From Draconibacterium mangrovi (GTDB taxonomy: Bacteria; Bacteroidota; Bacteroidia; Bacteroidales; Prolixibacteraceae): DNA of 64,000 bases. Position 1 is the first letter of the stretch, and each line of letters begins with the position of its first letter. The notes beneath the pieces were generated by a model that saw only the letters and a list, made by a program, of their open reading frames with translations, was not told the origin of the DNA and searched no databases. Positions 40,699-51,100 of the stretch are shown here, one piece after another. A program made the translations under genes and the position numbers. The DNA lies in assembly GCF_010586825.1 (NCBI RefSeq), contig NZ_JAAAGB010000005.1:124001-188000 (forward strand), written 5' to 3'.

Positions 40699-41913
40699 TT
40701 TCAACTTCCCTTCTTTTATTAACTCTTTAGCACGCATTAAAGCTTCAACAAAATAATAATCAGCGTAGCTTAACGGAACGTCAACCTCGCTTTTGTTAGG
40801 CATGTGTCCAACGCTGTGTTTTAGAATGAAGTTTGCATTTTCTCCGGGTTTGGCTAGATACTTATCAGAACTTAAACTGCGAAGCTGAGTTTTGGCAATG
40901 TTGAGATACGTTTCTGCTTTTTCTGGCGAAACATAAGCGCTTAATTCAAGTAGAGCAGTACACATAATTGCTCCTGCTGAAGCATCGCGCAAAGCATTGG
41001 GAATATCCGGTGCATTAAAATCCCAGTAAGGAATTTTATCTTCCGGCAGATTGGGGTGATTGATGATAAAATCGGCAATATGTTCAGCCTGCTCTAAATA
41101 AGCTTTATCGCCTGTTTCGCGGTACATCATAGTGTAACCGTAAAGTCCCCATGCCTGACCGCGTGCCCATGCTGAATCATCAGAATATCCCTGCGAAGTG
41201 TTTTTCTTCTCTACAGCACCGGTAATGGTGTCGTACGAAATTACATGGTAGCTGCTGTAATCGTCACGAAAGTGGTTTTCCATGGTGGTGTTGGCGTGTG
41301 TGCGTGCCACGTAGCTAAATGTAGTGTCGTTAAAGGTTTTGACGCTCCATTCCAGCAATTCCAGGTTCATCATGTTATCGATAATAACCGGGTATTGCCA
41401 TTGTGCACTCCAGCTGGCATAATCCCAAGAGCGGATGCAACCAATAGTTGGGTTAAAACGTGTGATCAACGATTTTGATGCATTATGGATCACTTCTATG
41501 TATTCCGGATTTCCGGTGATGCGATACCCATTTCCAAAGCTGCAAAAGATCATAAAGCCAACATCGTGATTGTCTGTTGTGTATTGCTGGTCTTCAACAC
41601 GCAGAGTGAAGTTTTCTGCCCAATGTTTTAATGAGTCGGACGGAGAATTTTCATACAAATACCACAATACACCGGGGAAAAATCCGCTAACCCACCAATC
41701 CGAATTACAGGTAACCAACTTGCCGTTTTTGTCAATCGTTTGCGGAAGTTTATCCGGTTGATCTTTTAATGATTCAGCCATTAGTAAACTTTGTTGTGTG
41801 GCAAGCTCCAATGATTGGTCGATTACTGAAATCAATGATTGACTGTTGCTGTCGGGTGTTTTGCAGCTGAAAAACAGGATTAGAATGACGAAGAAGAAAG
41901 TGGCTTTTAACAT
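40696..41913 (-). CDS. GH88 unsaturated uronyl hydrolase, lipoprotein
   Basis: This 405-residue enzyme starts at ATG 41913 so that the lipoprotein signal (ILFFSC, Cys17) is N-terminal. The (alpha/alpha)6 barrel carries Asp117 in TDNHDVGF and Asp179 in IIDNMMNLELL, matching the two catalytic aspartates of the family. GH88 enzymes remove 4,5-unsaturated uronic acid left by polysaccharide lyases. It is thus the uronate-handling member of this locus and is anchored in the envelope. It lies downstream of the susC-susD terminator and may be expressed separately or by read-through. Confidence 0.92.
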   Translation of the reverse strand: MLKATFFFVILILFFSCKTPDSNSQSLISVIDQSLELATQQSLLMAESLKDQPDKLPQTIDKNGKLVTCNSDWWVSGFFPGVLWYLYENSPSDSLKHWAENFTLRVEDQQYTTDNHDVGFMIFCSFGNGYRITGNPEYIEVIHNASKSLITRFNPTIGCIRSWDYASWSAQWQYPVIIDNMMNLELLEWSVKTFNDTTFSYVARTHANTTMENHFRDDYSSYHVISYDTITGAVEKKNTSQGYSDDSAWARGQAWGLYGYTMMYRETGDKAYLEQAEHIADFIINHPNLPEDKIPYWDFNAPDIPNALRDASAGAIMCTALLELSAYVSPEKAETYLNIAKTQLRSLSSDKYLAKPGENANFILKHSVGHMPNKSEVDVPLSYADYYFVEALMRAKELIKEGKLK

Positions 41914-41950
41914 GATGAATTGTTTTGGACAAATAACATTGACACGTATA

Positions 41951-41980
41951 AAAATAAGAAATGCCCCGAAGGGCATTTCT
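41951..41980 (-). terminator. Terminator after susD
   Basis: On the minus strand AGAAATGCCC and GGGCATTTCT form a perfect 10-bp stem closed by a TTCG tetraloop, followed by TATTTTTA. It separates susD from the GH88 gene. Confidence 0.85.
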
Positions 41981-42051
41981 ATTCATACTAACTAATCTAG
42001 CTAAACTTGAGAACCATCAACTATTAAACCGTGGTTTCTCATGAATAAATC

Positions 42052-43764
42052 CTAATTATATCCCGGGTTTTGATCCCACTGAACATCTTTGTTACGTTGA
42101 ATTTCGCTTAACGGAATAGGTAACAACAGGTTAATCTCACTGATTCCACTGATTGTACCTTTAATGGTACTTTCTGTGTTCAATGCAGCGCGTTCAACTA
42201 AAGTTCCGGTACGCATCAATGTCATACGGCGGTTTTCTTCAGCAAACAATTCGCGTGCGCGTTCATCCAAAATAAAATCAAGGTCGATATCGGCTGACGA
42301 TACTTTTCCTAATTCGCTGTTGCCACTTTCTTCGCGTGCAGTTTTAAAAGCACGGTCGCGTAAAACGTTAATATCGTCGGCAGCACCGGCAGCATTACCG
42401 TTTTTAAAACGAGCTTCAGAACGAAGCAGGTAAGTTTCGCCAAAACGCATAATTGGGAAATCCTTAATGTTTGTCCATCCCCACTGGTCGGTAGGATCGA
42501 ATGAATCCCATTTACGTGTATAAGGGTATGCAACTTCTAAAGTATCGCTGGCTGCAATTATTGCTGTGTCGCCTTCCATAACGTCTTTTACCATAACTGC
42601 ATCCGGCGAATCTGCTGCAACTCTGAAACCGTTTGCATCTATACCCCAGGTTGCACTATACCCCGGAGCGTTGTAGTAGAATGTTCTTGTGATGTTGTTT
42701 TCCGAATTACGGATGTCGCCATCTTCGTACAACTCGTATTTTACCCAGTTACTTGGGCGAATACGGCCGTTACCACGACCTCCGTATGGATGAACAAAAC
42801 TTTCGTCAACACCATCGTAAACGTAAGTCATTCCCGGAACATTGTGATAAGCCGGGACCCAGTTACGACGTTGCTGAGGTGCGTTTGTAAATCCACCAGA
42901 GATTCCACCTTTGTTGTACTCCAGTTCGAAAGTCCAGATCGCCTCAGAGTTTCCTTCTGAGCGACGCTGGTTACCGAACTTGAACATGTCGCTGAAATAG
43001 TCGCCATTCACATCAATAGCAACACCGTAACGTTCCTCAACAATTGAGAAAAGTCCGCTATTGATAATGCTGGTCAATACAGTTTCTGCATCGGCTGGTT
43101 GATCCAGGCGCAAATACACTTCGCCCAAACTTTGCATAGCCATGTGTTTGTTGGCGCGGCTTTCGCTTACTGTCCCAGTAATGTCAGGTAAATTCTCCGA
43201 TGCATATTTTAGGTCTTCAACAACTTGAGCGTTAACCTGAGCAACAGGTGTGCGCTCCAAGTCGGTTCGTGCAGAAGATGTTGGTTCTGTAAGCAACGGA
43301 ACATCGCCATACAACGTTGCCAGGATGTTATAGCAGTATCCGCGGAAAAATCTTGCTTCGGCCATTTTAGCAGGATCGCCATCTTCGCCGATTGCTACCA
43401 TTGCATTGTTTGCATTGTTGATGATCAGGTAGCACATCGACCACATGTAGCTAACTGCGGCATTCTCCGAGTTCAGGTCTTCGTATTTAAAAAACGGAAT
43501 TTCTACGCCCTGAACGCCGCCGGGAGAACATACATCAGTTCCGTCTTGCCAAACACCGGCCCATCCTTGTTGGTCTGACCAGGTCCAGAGTCTACCAAAA
43601 TTATAGTGCAAACCTTTCAAAGCTGCTTCAATACCGGCTTCATCGGTTAATGTTTCAGGTGCATAGGAAGAATATGGTGTTTCGTCCAAAAAGTCTTCGC
43701 TGCAAGAGATGGCCAAAAAAGTTAAAGCCATCACTATCAATATGTGAAATTTATTCTTCTTCAT
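42052..43764 (-). CDS. susD: SusD-like glycan-binding lipoprotein
   Basis: This 570-residue outer-membrane lipoprotein has Cys21 in LAISCSEDFLDETPYSSY. It shows the RagB/SusD pattern: four TPR-like helices (AEARFFRGYCYNILATLYGDVPL, HMAMQSLGEVYLRLDQPADAETVL) and the C-terminal DERARELFAEENRRMTLMRTG signature, shown here in parts, with GYN at the end. It captures glycans at the cell surface as the lid of the SusC channel. Its start is 11 bp beyond the susC stop. The bound glycan cannot be read from sequence. Confidence 0.95.
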   Translation of the reverse strand: MKKNKFHILIVMALTFLAISCSEDFLDETPYSSYAPETLTDEAGIEAALKGLHYNFGRLWTWSDQQGWAGVWQDGTDVCSPGGVQGVEIPFFKYEDLNSENAAVSYMWSMCYLIINNANNAMVAIGEDGDPAKMAEARFFRGYCYNILATLYGDVPLLTEPTSSARTDLERTPVAQVNAQVVEDLKYASENLPDITGTVSESRANKHMAMQSLGEVYLRLDQPADAETVLTSIINSGLFSIVEERYGVAIDVNGDYFSDMFKFGNQRRSEGNSEAIWTFELEYNKGGISGGFTNAPQQRRNWVPAYHNVPGMTYVYDGVDESFVHPYGGRGNGRIRPSNWVKYELYEDGDIRNSENNITRTFYYNAPGYSATWGIDANGFRVAADSPDAVMVKDVMEGDTAIIAASDTLEVAYPYTRKWDSFDPTDQWGWTNIKDFPIMRFGETYLLRSEARFKNGNAAGAADDINVLRDRAFKTAREESGNSELGKVSSADIDLDFILDERARELFAEENRRMTLMRTGTLVERAALNTESTIKGTISGISEINLLLPIPLSEIQRNKDVQWDQNPGYN

Positions 43765-43775
43765 TGTTGTATTCT

Positions 43776-46700
43776 TTATAGAGTAAGGTTAATACCAAAA
43801 ACTACTGTTCTTACTGCCGGATAGTTAATATCCCAATTGTTCCATCCACGAGGAGTATCTCTTTCTTCAGGGTCCCAACCAATCCAGTCGGTAAAGGTGT
43901 ACAGGTTACGTCCACTCAGGTACAGGCTTAAAGCACTGATACCGGCTTTGTCGAGCAAATGCTGAGGCACGTCGTAGTTAAGCGTAATGTCTTTAATACG
44001 CGTGAAGTTATTTTTAACCGGGAATCCGTATCCGTGTGGATTTGAGTTCTTATTCAATGAACGCCATTCGTTACTTTGGTTTTCAGGAGTCCAGTAACCA
44101 ATGTCGGCAAAACTGTTACGGCGCTCAATTTCGTCTGATGCCATTCCAATGTGGCGGTTGCTGCGCATAGCTCCCTGCACCGTTTGGATAAATACGTTCA
44201 GTGTGAAGTTTTTATATGCGAAAGTGTTGGTTAAACCACCTGTCCATTTCGGAGCTGTTTGACCCAGAATAACGCGGTCGTCGTCGGTAATAACACCGTC
44301 TGGTACGCCGTCAGGACCACTGATATCTGCTACTTTAACATCACCAGGTTTAGCTACCGGATCCCAATCTAAATGATCGCCATTGGCAATTTCGTCCTCC
44401 TGCCAGATGCCCACTTTTTTGTAATCGCGGATAACGCCGATAGGTTCGCCAAGAAACCAGCCACTACCGATGTCGTCTAAACCATCGCCATACAATTCAA
44501 CGATCTCAGATTTGCTGTTCGAGAAAACAATAGAACTGTTCCATTTAAAGTCTGCTGTGGCAACGTTAACAGTATTCAGTGTAAGTTCTATACCTTTTGT
44601 TGAAGTTTCACCAATGTTTGCTGTTACAGAACCGAATCCTGAAGCAGATGGCAATTTACGCGACAGCAACAGATCAGAGTTGTTTGCAGAATAAAGATCA
44701 AGCGAACCGTTAATTCGGTTGTTGAAGAAGCCAAAATCCAAACCAAGGTTAAGACTTTCTTTGGTTTCCCAGCTTAAATCGCTGTTTCCTAAACGGTCGG
44801 TAACCATGGCAATATTTGTTGATCCGCCAAATGGAATTTGTCGGTCAGCCATAGTTGTAAACGTGCGGTAAACACTAACGGCCTCGTTTCCTGATTTACC
44901 ATACGATAATCTTAGTTTCAGGTTGGTAATTTTTTCGGCATTTGCCATAAAACCTTCATGACGAATGTTCCAACCAAGAGCTACTGAAGGGAATGTTCCA
45001 TATTTTACACCATCAGCAAAAACGGATGAACCATCGCGACGCACAGTAACTGTAAACAGGTAACGGCTGTCGTACGAATAGTTTAAACGTCCCATTTGCG
45101 AAACTGCAGCATATCTGTCGGCATACGAGCTAACACTTGAGCTGGCACCTGCCTGCATTCTGTCCCATCCAAGCTCGTCGTTAACAAAGTCGCTTGCCTG
45201 TGCCCAGTTGGTATTGTAAACTCTTTCCTGAGAAGAATAAACTCCGGTCAGATCGATATGGTGTTTGTTCATATCATAGTCGTAACGAAGAATATTTTCA
45301 ATGGTATATGCCTGAGTTTCACTTCTTGAAATAGTTGCTGTTCCCAACAAATCGTTAACCGATTGACCGGTGTAGTTACTATTGCGGCTTTGAATAGTAG
45401 AGTGACCGGCATTCAAGCGGTAAGTTAATCCTGTAAGTGGTTTCCAGATGTCGCCAAAAGTTACATAAGCAAAACCATTCAGGTTTACGTTAAACTGACG
45501 ACGCTCAGGACTTGTAGTAGTAGGAAGCATTGGGTTGGCCCACAAAGTTTCACCAAACATCGGGTAAATGGTGTAGGTGCCGTCATCTTCGTACATTCTT
45601 CCGTACGGGCTCATTGCTTCTGCATTTAGCAGGTTAGCACGGCCACCGTCGCGGTTGTGATAGACAATCGATGAGTTGGTACCGATTTTCAGGTAACTGG
45701 TAACCTGTGCATCAATGTTGGTTCGTATTGAGTTACGTTTGTAGTTATAACCTTTTACAACACCTTTTTGGTCTAATAAATCGCCCGAGATGTAGTAGCT
45801 TAAGTTCTCGCTTCCACCCGAAATGCTGATGTTGTGATTCTGCTGAACACCGGTTTGCGAAACTTCATCGATCCAATCGATAGTATGACCGTTTTTGTAG
45901 TTTTCTACCTCGTACTGGTATTTTACCGGAGCTTCGTACAGAGGTGAACCGTTGATGCGATTTCCTTCAGCATAACGTGCAAGCAACTCGTCGGTTGATA
46001 CCATTTCAGGAATATTGGCAAATTCCTCTACACCAAGATAACCTGAATATTTAATGGTAGGTGTTGATGATTTTCCGCTTTTAGTAGTGATAAGAATAAC
46101 ACCGTTGGCACCATTCATACCATAAATTGCAGTTGCCGAAGCATCTTTCAAAATCTCGATTGATTTGATGTCGTTAGGGTTGATATCGTTAATCGATCCT
46201 CCCATTTTAGAGATAGGAATACCGTCAACAACAACATACGGATCAGTAGAAGCTGTTAACGATCCGCCACCGCGAACCAAAACTTGCGGAGCTTCACCAG
46301 GGATAGAAGAAACCTGTGTTACACTAACACCTGAAACAGCACCCTGAACAGCCTGCATAACGTTTGAAACAGGTATTTTGGCCAGTCGCTCTTCCGATAC
46401 AGAACTTACCGAACCGGTAATGTCCGATTTCTTTTGCGTACCATAACCAACAACCACAACTTCGTCAACACCAATTACGGCGTCTTCCATGGTAACTTTA
46501 ATACTCGCCTGATCTCCCACAGTAACCTCTACTTCTTTCATACCGATAAAAGAGAAAACAAGGATGTCTTCAGAGCGAACATCGCTAAGCGTGAAGTTTC
46601 CGTCAATATCGGAAATCGTTCCGTGTGTAGTTCCTTTTACTAAAATCGATACACCGGGTATTGACTCGCCGCTAGTGCTAAGCACTGTACCAGTGATTGA

Positions 46701-46835
46701 TTTTTCTTGTAATGCAGTTCCGGAGCCGGCAAATGCTGCAGTTCCGTGAACAATGATTAACATCAATGCCAAAGCCATGGTTTTTAAAATCCCATTGCAG
46801 AAATGACATTGATTCAATTTACTCTTCTTTTTCAT
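43776..46835 (-). CDS. susC: SusC-like TonB-dependent receptor
   Basis: This 1019-residue outer-membrane beta-barrel transporter has a signal region (to ~36), a carboxypeptidase-regulatory-like domain (~45-120: SITGTVLSTSGESIPGVSILVKG), a TonB-box-like VDEVVVVGYGTQKKSDITGS, a plug domain (~140-250), then the barrel ending in VVFGINLTL. It imports oligosaccharides together with SusD. It lies between the GH16 gene (51 bp upstream) and susD on one minus-strand transcript. No anti-sigma-binding N-terminal extension is present, which fits control by the hybrid sensor encoded nearby. Confidence 0.96.
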   Translation of the reverse strand: MKKKSKLNQCHFCNGILKTMALALMLIIVHGTAAFAGSGTALQEKSITGTVLSTSGESIPGVSILVKGTTHGTISDIDGNFTLSDVRSEDILVFSFIGMKEVEVTVGDQASIKVTMEDAVIGVDEVVVVGYGTQKKSDITGSVSSVSEERLAKIPVSNVMQAVQGAVSGVSVTQVSSIPGEAPQVLVRGGGSLTASTDPYVVVDGIPISKMGGSINDINPNDIKSIEILKDASATAIYGMNGANGVILITTKSGKSSTPTIKYSGYLGVEEFANIPEMVSTDELLARYAEGNRINGSPLYEAPVKYQYEVENYKNGHTIDWIDEVSQTGVQQNHNISISGGSENLSYYISGDLLDQKGVVKGYNYKRNSIRTNIDAQVTSYLKIGTNSSIVYHNRDGGRANLLNAEAMSPYGRMYEDDGTYTIYPMFGETLWANPMLPTTTSPERRQFNVNLNGFAYVTFGDIWKPLTGLTYRLNAGHSTIQSRNSNYTGQSVNDLLGTATISRSETQAYTIENILRYDYDMNKHHIDLTGVYSSQERVYNTNWAQASDFVNDELGWDRMQAGASSSVSSYADRYAAVSQMGRLNYSYDSRYLFTVTVRRDGSSVFADGVKYGTFPSVALGWNIRHEGFMANAEKITNLKLRLSYGKSGNEAVSVYRTFTTMADRQIPFGGSTNIAMVTDRLGNSDLSWETKESLNLGLDFGFFNNRINGSLDLYSANNSDLLLSRKLPSASGFGSVTANIGETSTKGIELTLNTVNVATADFKWNSSIVFSNSKSEIVELYGDGLDDIGSGWFLGEPIGVIRDYKKVGIWQEDEIANGDHLDWDPVAKPGDVKVADISGPDGVPDGVITDDDRVILGQTAPKWTGGLTNTFAYKNFTLNVFIQTVQGAMRSNRHIGMASDEIERRNSFADIGYWTPENQSNEWRSLNKNSNPHGYGFPVKNNFTRIKDITLNYDVPQHLLDKAGISALSLYLSGRNLYTFTDWIGWDPEERDTPRGWNNWDINYPAVRTVVFGINLTL

Positions 46836-46886
46836 AAAGATTCGTGATTTAATTATTAAAATTGAAATAGTTATAATTTCGAATAT

Positions 46887-47789
46887 CTAGTTCGTTGTTT
46901 CTTTGTAGACTTTCACATAATCAACCTCAAACTGAATGGGGAACTCCGTGTGTGTAGGATCGCCGCCGTTTGCGCCAATTGCAAGGTTGAGCAACAAGTA
47001 GAATTTCTGATCGGAAGTAAAAGGATTGCCTCCGTCAGGATTAATTGTTTGTTGCAGATCGACTTGGTTCAGTAACTCGTTATCAAGGTAAATGCTGATC
47101 TGTTTTTTGTCCCAGTGCATCGACCAGGTGTGGAATTTATCGGCCCAGTCGGGATCGGTTTTCGTAAAATGTTGTAATGGAATTTTTGTGTCGTCCCACT
47201 TGGCCTGGTAATTTAATTCCGAGCCCCACGCTGCGTTTGCCAAAAGGTGTGGAACATTATTTATTCGATAGAATTCCATAATGTCTATCTCGCCGCATTG
47301 TGGCCAGCTTTGCTCGGTTCCTAACAACCAAATAGCGGGCCAGGCACCGTTTGAAATATTAATACGTGCGCTTATTTCAAAGTAGCCAAACGGAGGCCAT
47401 TCTTGCAGGTCTTTAGTAATAAGGCATGCTGATGTGTATTTTGCGCTCGAACGATTCGTGCGCCAGTCATCGCTAAGTGGATTGAAATTTGGGTTGAAAA
47501 TATTTTCTCTTTTACCCTCTATTGTTAAACGTCCATTCTTGCAATAAGCATTTTGGGGTTGATACCATTGTAGTTCACGGTTGCGCACAAAACCATATTC
47601 AAAATTCCAGTTTTGTGCATCAGGATAACCATCGTTATCAAAATTATCCTCCCAAATCAGTTGGTAATCTTTTGGCCTGTTTTTCTCTGAATCCTGTTTG
47701 TTGTTGGCGTAACTATTGTACCCAACAAAAATGCATAGTACAAGAAAAAGCTTTGTAAGAATAGTTTTCGTATGGTTAGTACGATTCAT
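46887..47789 (-). CDS. GH16 endo-beta-galactanase or laminarinase
   Basis: This 300-residue secreted hydrolase has a signal peptide (to ~29). The GH16 catalytic motif GEIDIMEF supplies Glu167, Asp169 and Glu172 in the E-x-D-x-x-E arrangement of beta-1,3-glucanase-like subfamilies. Other conserved elements are ARINISNGAWPAIWLLG and the C-terminal QFEVDYVKVYKE. It cuts internal beta-1,3 bonds of a glucan or galactan. Because it is the first gene before susC-susD and the locus also has a galactanase-like GH43, beta-1,3-galactan is as likely as laminarin. Confidence 0.9.
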   Translation of the reverse strand: MNRTNHTKTILTKLFLVLCIFVGYNSYANNKQDSEKNRPKDYQLIWEDNFDNDGYPDAQNWNFEYGFVRNRELQWYQPQNAYCKNGRLTIEGKRENIFNPNFNPLSDDWRTNRSSAKYTSACLITKDLQEWPPFGYFEISARINISNGAWPAIWLLGTEQSWPQCGEIDIMEFYRINNVPHLLANAAWGSELNYQAKWDDTKIPLQHFTKTDPDWADKFHTWSMHWDKKQISIYLDNELLNQVDLQQTINPDGGNPFTSDQKFYLLLNLAIGANGGDPTHTEFPIQFEVDYVKVYKETTN

Positions 47790-47876
47790 AAATTAAAGTT
47801 TTCGTTTATTGGTTTGTTTCTCTTCTTCCAGGAAACATTGCAAAACTCAGGTAAAAAAGATGGAATGAATTGAACA

Positions 47877-47917
47877 AAATCGATGTACACTTTCAATTAA
47901 TTGAAATCGATTGTATA
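47877..47917. promoter_or_regulatory. Candidate hybrid-sensor binding site
   Basis: TTTCAATTAATTGAAA is a perfect palindrome, and AATCGAT-type direct repeats lie on both sides. It lies ~90 bp upstream of the GH16 gene on the divergent side. Inference from position and symmetry. Confidence 0.5.
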
Positions 47918-48086
47918 AAATTGACAAAAGCTGTTACAAATTTGACATGCAGGATTTGTACAAAAGGTCGGATGTGCGTAGTGTGTAGATATACAGTGCT
48001 TTATGAGGCGATGGTTCGGGAGCCTAGGTCTTGTTATGTTTTTAACGTATATTGAATGAAGCAAACCATCTTTTTCAAATTTCATA

Positions 48087-48094
48087 TAAATTTG
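48087..48094 (+). promoter_or_regulatory. -7 box of the hybrid sensor gene
   Basis: TAAATTTG matches TAnnTTTG, 19 bp before the ATG at 48114. No good -33 TTG is seen at the right distance. Confidence 0.45.
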
Positions 48095-48113
48095 CACAAA
48101 CGCAAAAACTAAC

Positions 48114-51100
48114 ATGTTACGAATTACTAAACTGCTTTTTGTTCTTCTTTTTTGCTCTTGTGCTGCGTTGGCACAAAACGAGCTTTACTTTTCTCACCTG
48201 GGAACAGAAAACGGACTTACCATCGATAAATCAAACACCATCGCTCAGGATCAGAATGGATTTATGTGGCTTGGCACTTTAAACGGCCTGACACGTTATG
48301 ATGGTTACGACTATGTTACTTATCACCCACATTTCCATGACTCCACGTCTATCTCAAACCGAGAGATTACAAAGTTAATGGTTGACAAGGCCGGTAATTT
48401 GTGGATTGGAACAGCAAGTGGTTTAAATTTTATGAACCTGGAAACCGGTGCTTTTAAACGATATAAGATACGAAGCCGGATTTTATCGTTGGCAGAAGAT
48501 CACAAAGGGATTATTTGGATTGGTACATGGAATGATGGATTGTATAAGCTCGATCCGGAAAACAATGAAATGAAACATTACCTGGCAAGAGAGGTGGTAA
48601 GTGATATTTACGAAGACTCGCGCCAGATTTTATGGATAGCCACTTACAATGCTTTGCTTCGTTTTTATCCTGAAAGCGATGAATATAAGCGTTATGTTGC
48701 TGAGCCCGGTACAAATTCACTTTCAAATTCTACCATCACACAAATTGTTGAATCGAAAGAAGGAAACCTATGGTTTGGAACATGGAGCGGAGGTTTGAAC
48801 AAAGCAGAGGTAAATTCCGATGGCGAAATAACTCGCTTTACTGCTTATCGCGAAACGGCCAGATCGAACAGCCTTGGTGATGATGTTGTATTCAGACTTT
48901 ATTACGATCAGTTTGATAATCTGTGGATCGGATCGTGGAACGAAGGTTTAAGTCTACTGAAATACGACCAGCAGCAACTTCCGCCCGAAGAAGCAAGGTT
49001 TTGGAATTATCAAGCTTCGGTTAATAATCCGGGAAGTTTATCGTCAAATGCCGTATCCGCCATTTTTGTCGATAAAAGTGGTTTGCTTTGGGTGGGGTCT
49101 TCGAAAATCGACCGAGCCTCGATAACCGATAATGGATTAAGTCGTTACGTGTTGCCGGGAACGGTCGATAATCTTGGAAACAAAATATACATTAAAAGTT
49201 TTGCTGCTTTCAACGATCAATTGTGGATTGGCACTTCGTACAACCTTTTGCAGTACGAAAACAAAAATGGAGTGTATGTTTTAAAGAAAGATTATGGTGA
49301 GCTGATATATACTCACGACGGCCGTGAGTTTATAGCGTATACCATTTTCGACATGTATGCCGATAGTACAGGACTTTGGATTGGCACCGAAGATGCCGGG
49401 CTTATTCATTATCATTTTTCCCGCGATATGGAACTCGATCTTGCAAGCCGTGAATACTATAACGAGAATACTGAAATAGCAATTCCGGGAAATAAAGTGA
49501 TTGAATTATTTCCATCAAAAAAATACCCTAACGTAATTTATGCGGGAATTACAGAGCGTGGTTTTGTGATTTTAAAAACCAACAGAAAGAAGGTTGTTTC
49601 GGTTGAAAGCTTTTCAGCCGGCTCTGAAAATGACCATATAACCAGCAACATTATCCGGGCTTTGCAGGAAGATAGCTCGGGAGATGTTTGGATCGGAACG
49701 GAAAACGGCTTGAATTGTTACCATCCGGAAACCGGTAAATTCGACAAATATTTTTATTCAACCACCGATAAAAAATCGTTAAACGACAATGCCGTAAATG
49801 CCATTTTGGAAGATTCATTTGGCAACCTGTGGATTGGAACAACATCAGGATTAAACCGGAAAATTAAGGAAGTTGATTCATCGGGAAATGAGGTGGTGAA
49901 ATTTAAAGGTTTTCCTGAAATAGAGTATTTGCAAAACGATCTGATATCGGGAATAATGGAAGACAAATCGGGAGATTTATGGATTCGTACTTACCGAGGT
50001 ATTGTTGAGTTTGATGCAGAAAATGAGACAATTGTAAGCAAACATTTTTCGCAGGATTACCAAAATGATCGCGTGGAAAGAAATGCACAATTCGTTCTTG
50101 AAGATGGAAAAATAGTAGTGGGTAACCTCACCGGTTTTATCGTACAGGAGCCAGAAAATATTAGCCAAACGGAGCAAGCGGCAAAGGTGGTAATTACCGA
50201 CCTGTTGATTTACGACAAAAGCATGAACGATGAGCTGGAGCTCCGAACAGAATATGGAATCGACTCTGACATTCCTTACGCGGAAAAGGTGAACCTGTCG
50301 TATAAGGACAAAATGGTGACTTTTAGTTTTTCGGATATGGACTATAAAAATCCGGGGAAAAACGAATACTTCTTTCGAATGGAAGGTTTTGATGCGCAGT
50401 GGAACAGTGCCGGACCTCGAAATACAGCCACCTACACCAACCTCCCGCCCGGTAATTATACGTTTAAAGTTGTGGCAAGCTCCGGCAACGATGTTGATTT
50501 TACCAAGGCTACGACCTTTCAGGTTTCCATGTCGCCGCCCTGGTGGAAATCAATTGCTGCCTATATCGTTTATGGTTTATTGTTTTTTGCCGTTCTGTAT
50601 TTTTTTATGAAATACTCGATAATAAATGCACAAAAGAAAAGCGAGCTGGCATTTGAGCATTTGAGGGCCGAAGAATTACGAAATCTTAACGAACAAAAAA
50701 CGCTGTTCTTTACCGATATTACACACGAATTAAGAACACCGCTAACACTAATTTTAGGGCCGTCGAAAGAATTGCTTGACGACAAAAAACTGAGTGCCGA
50801 GTCGCACAAACTGGCACATTTAATAAATACCAGCGCCTATAAACTTTTACGTTTGGTAAATCAATTGCTTGAGTTCCGAAAGATTGAGAAAGGTATTCCG
50901 GAAAGTCTTTACATTCAGCATTGTAATTTGTCTAATCTGCTTTACGAGGTTTTCAATTTCTTTAAGCCAATGGCCGATTCGCGTCAAATAGAATTTAAAA
51001 TAGATACCACTCCCGAGACTGTCATGGCCTGGTTCGACCCTGATAAAATGGAGAAAATAATATTTAATCTCTTGTCGAATGCCTTCAAATATTCGCCCGA

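Larger units (their letters stand above)
47790..48113. other. Divergent regulatory region, GH16-susCD and hybrid sensor
   Basis: This 324-bp gap contains a perfect 16-bp palindrome TTTCAATTAATTGAAA (47891-47906), bracketed by two near-repeats AATCGATGTA and AATCGATTGTA, and a -7 box TAAATTTG (48087-48094) for the hybrid sensor gene. The palindrome and bracketing repeats are candidates for the binding site of the hybrid sensor's AraC domain. Rest AT-rich. Confidence 0.6.
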
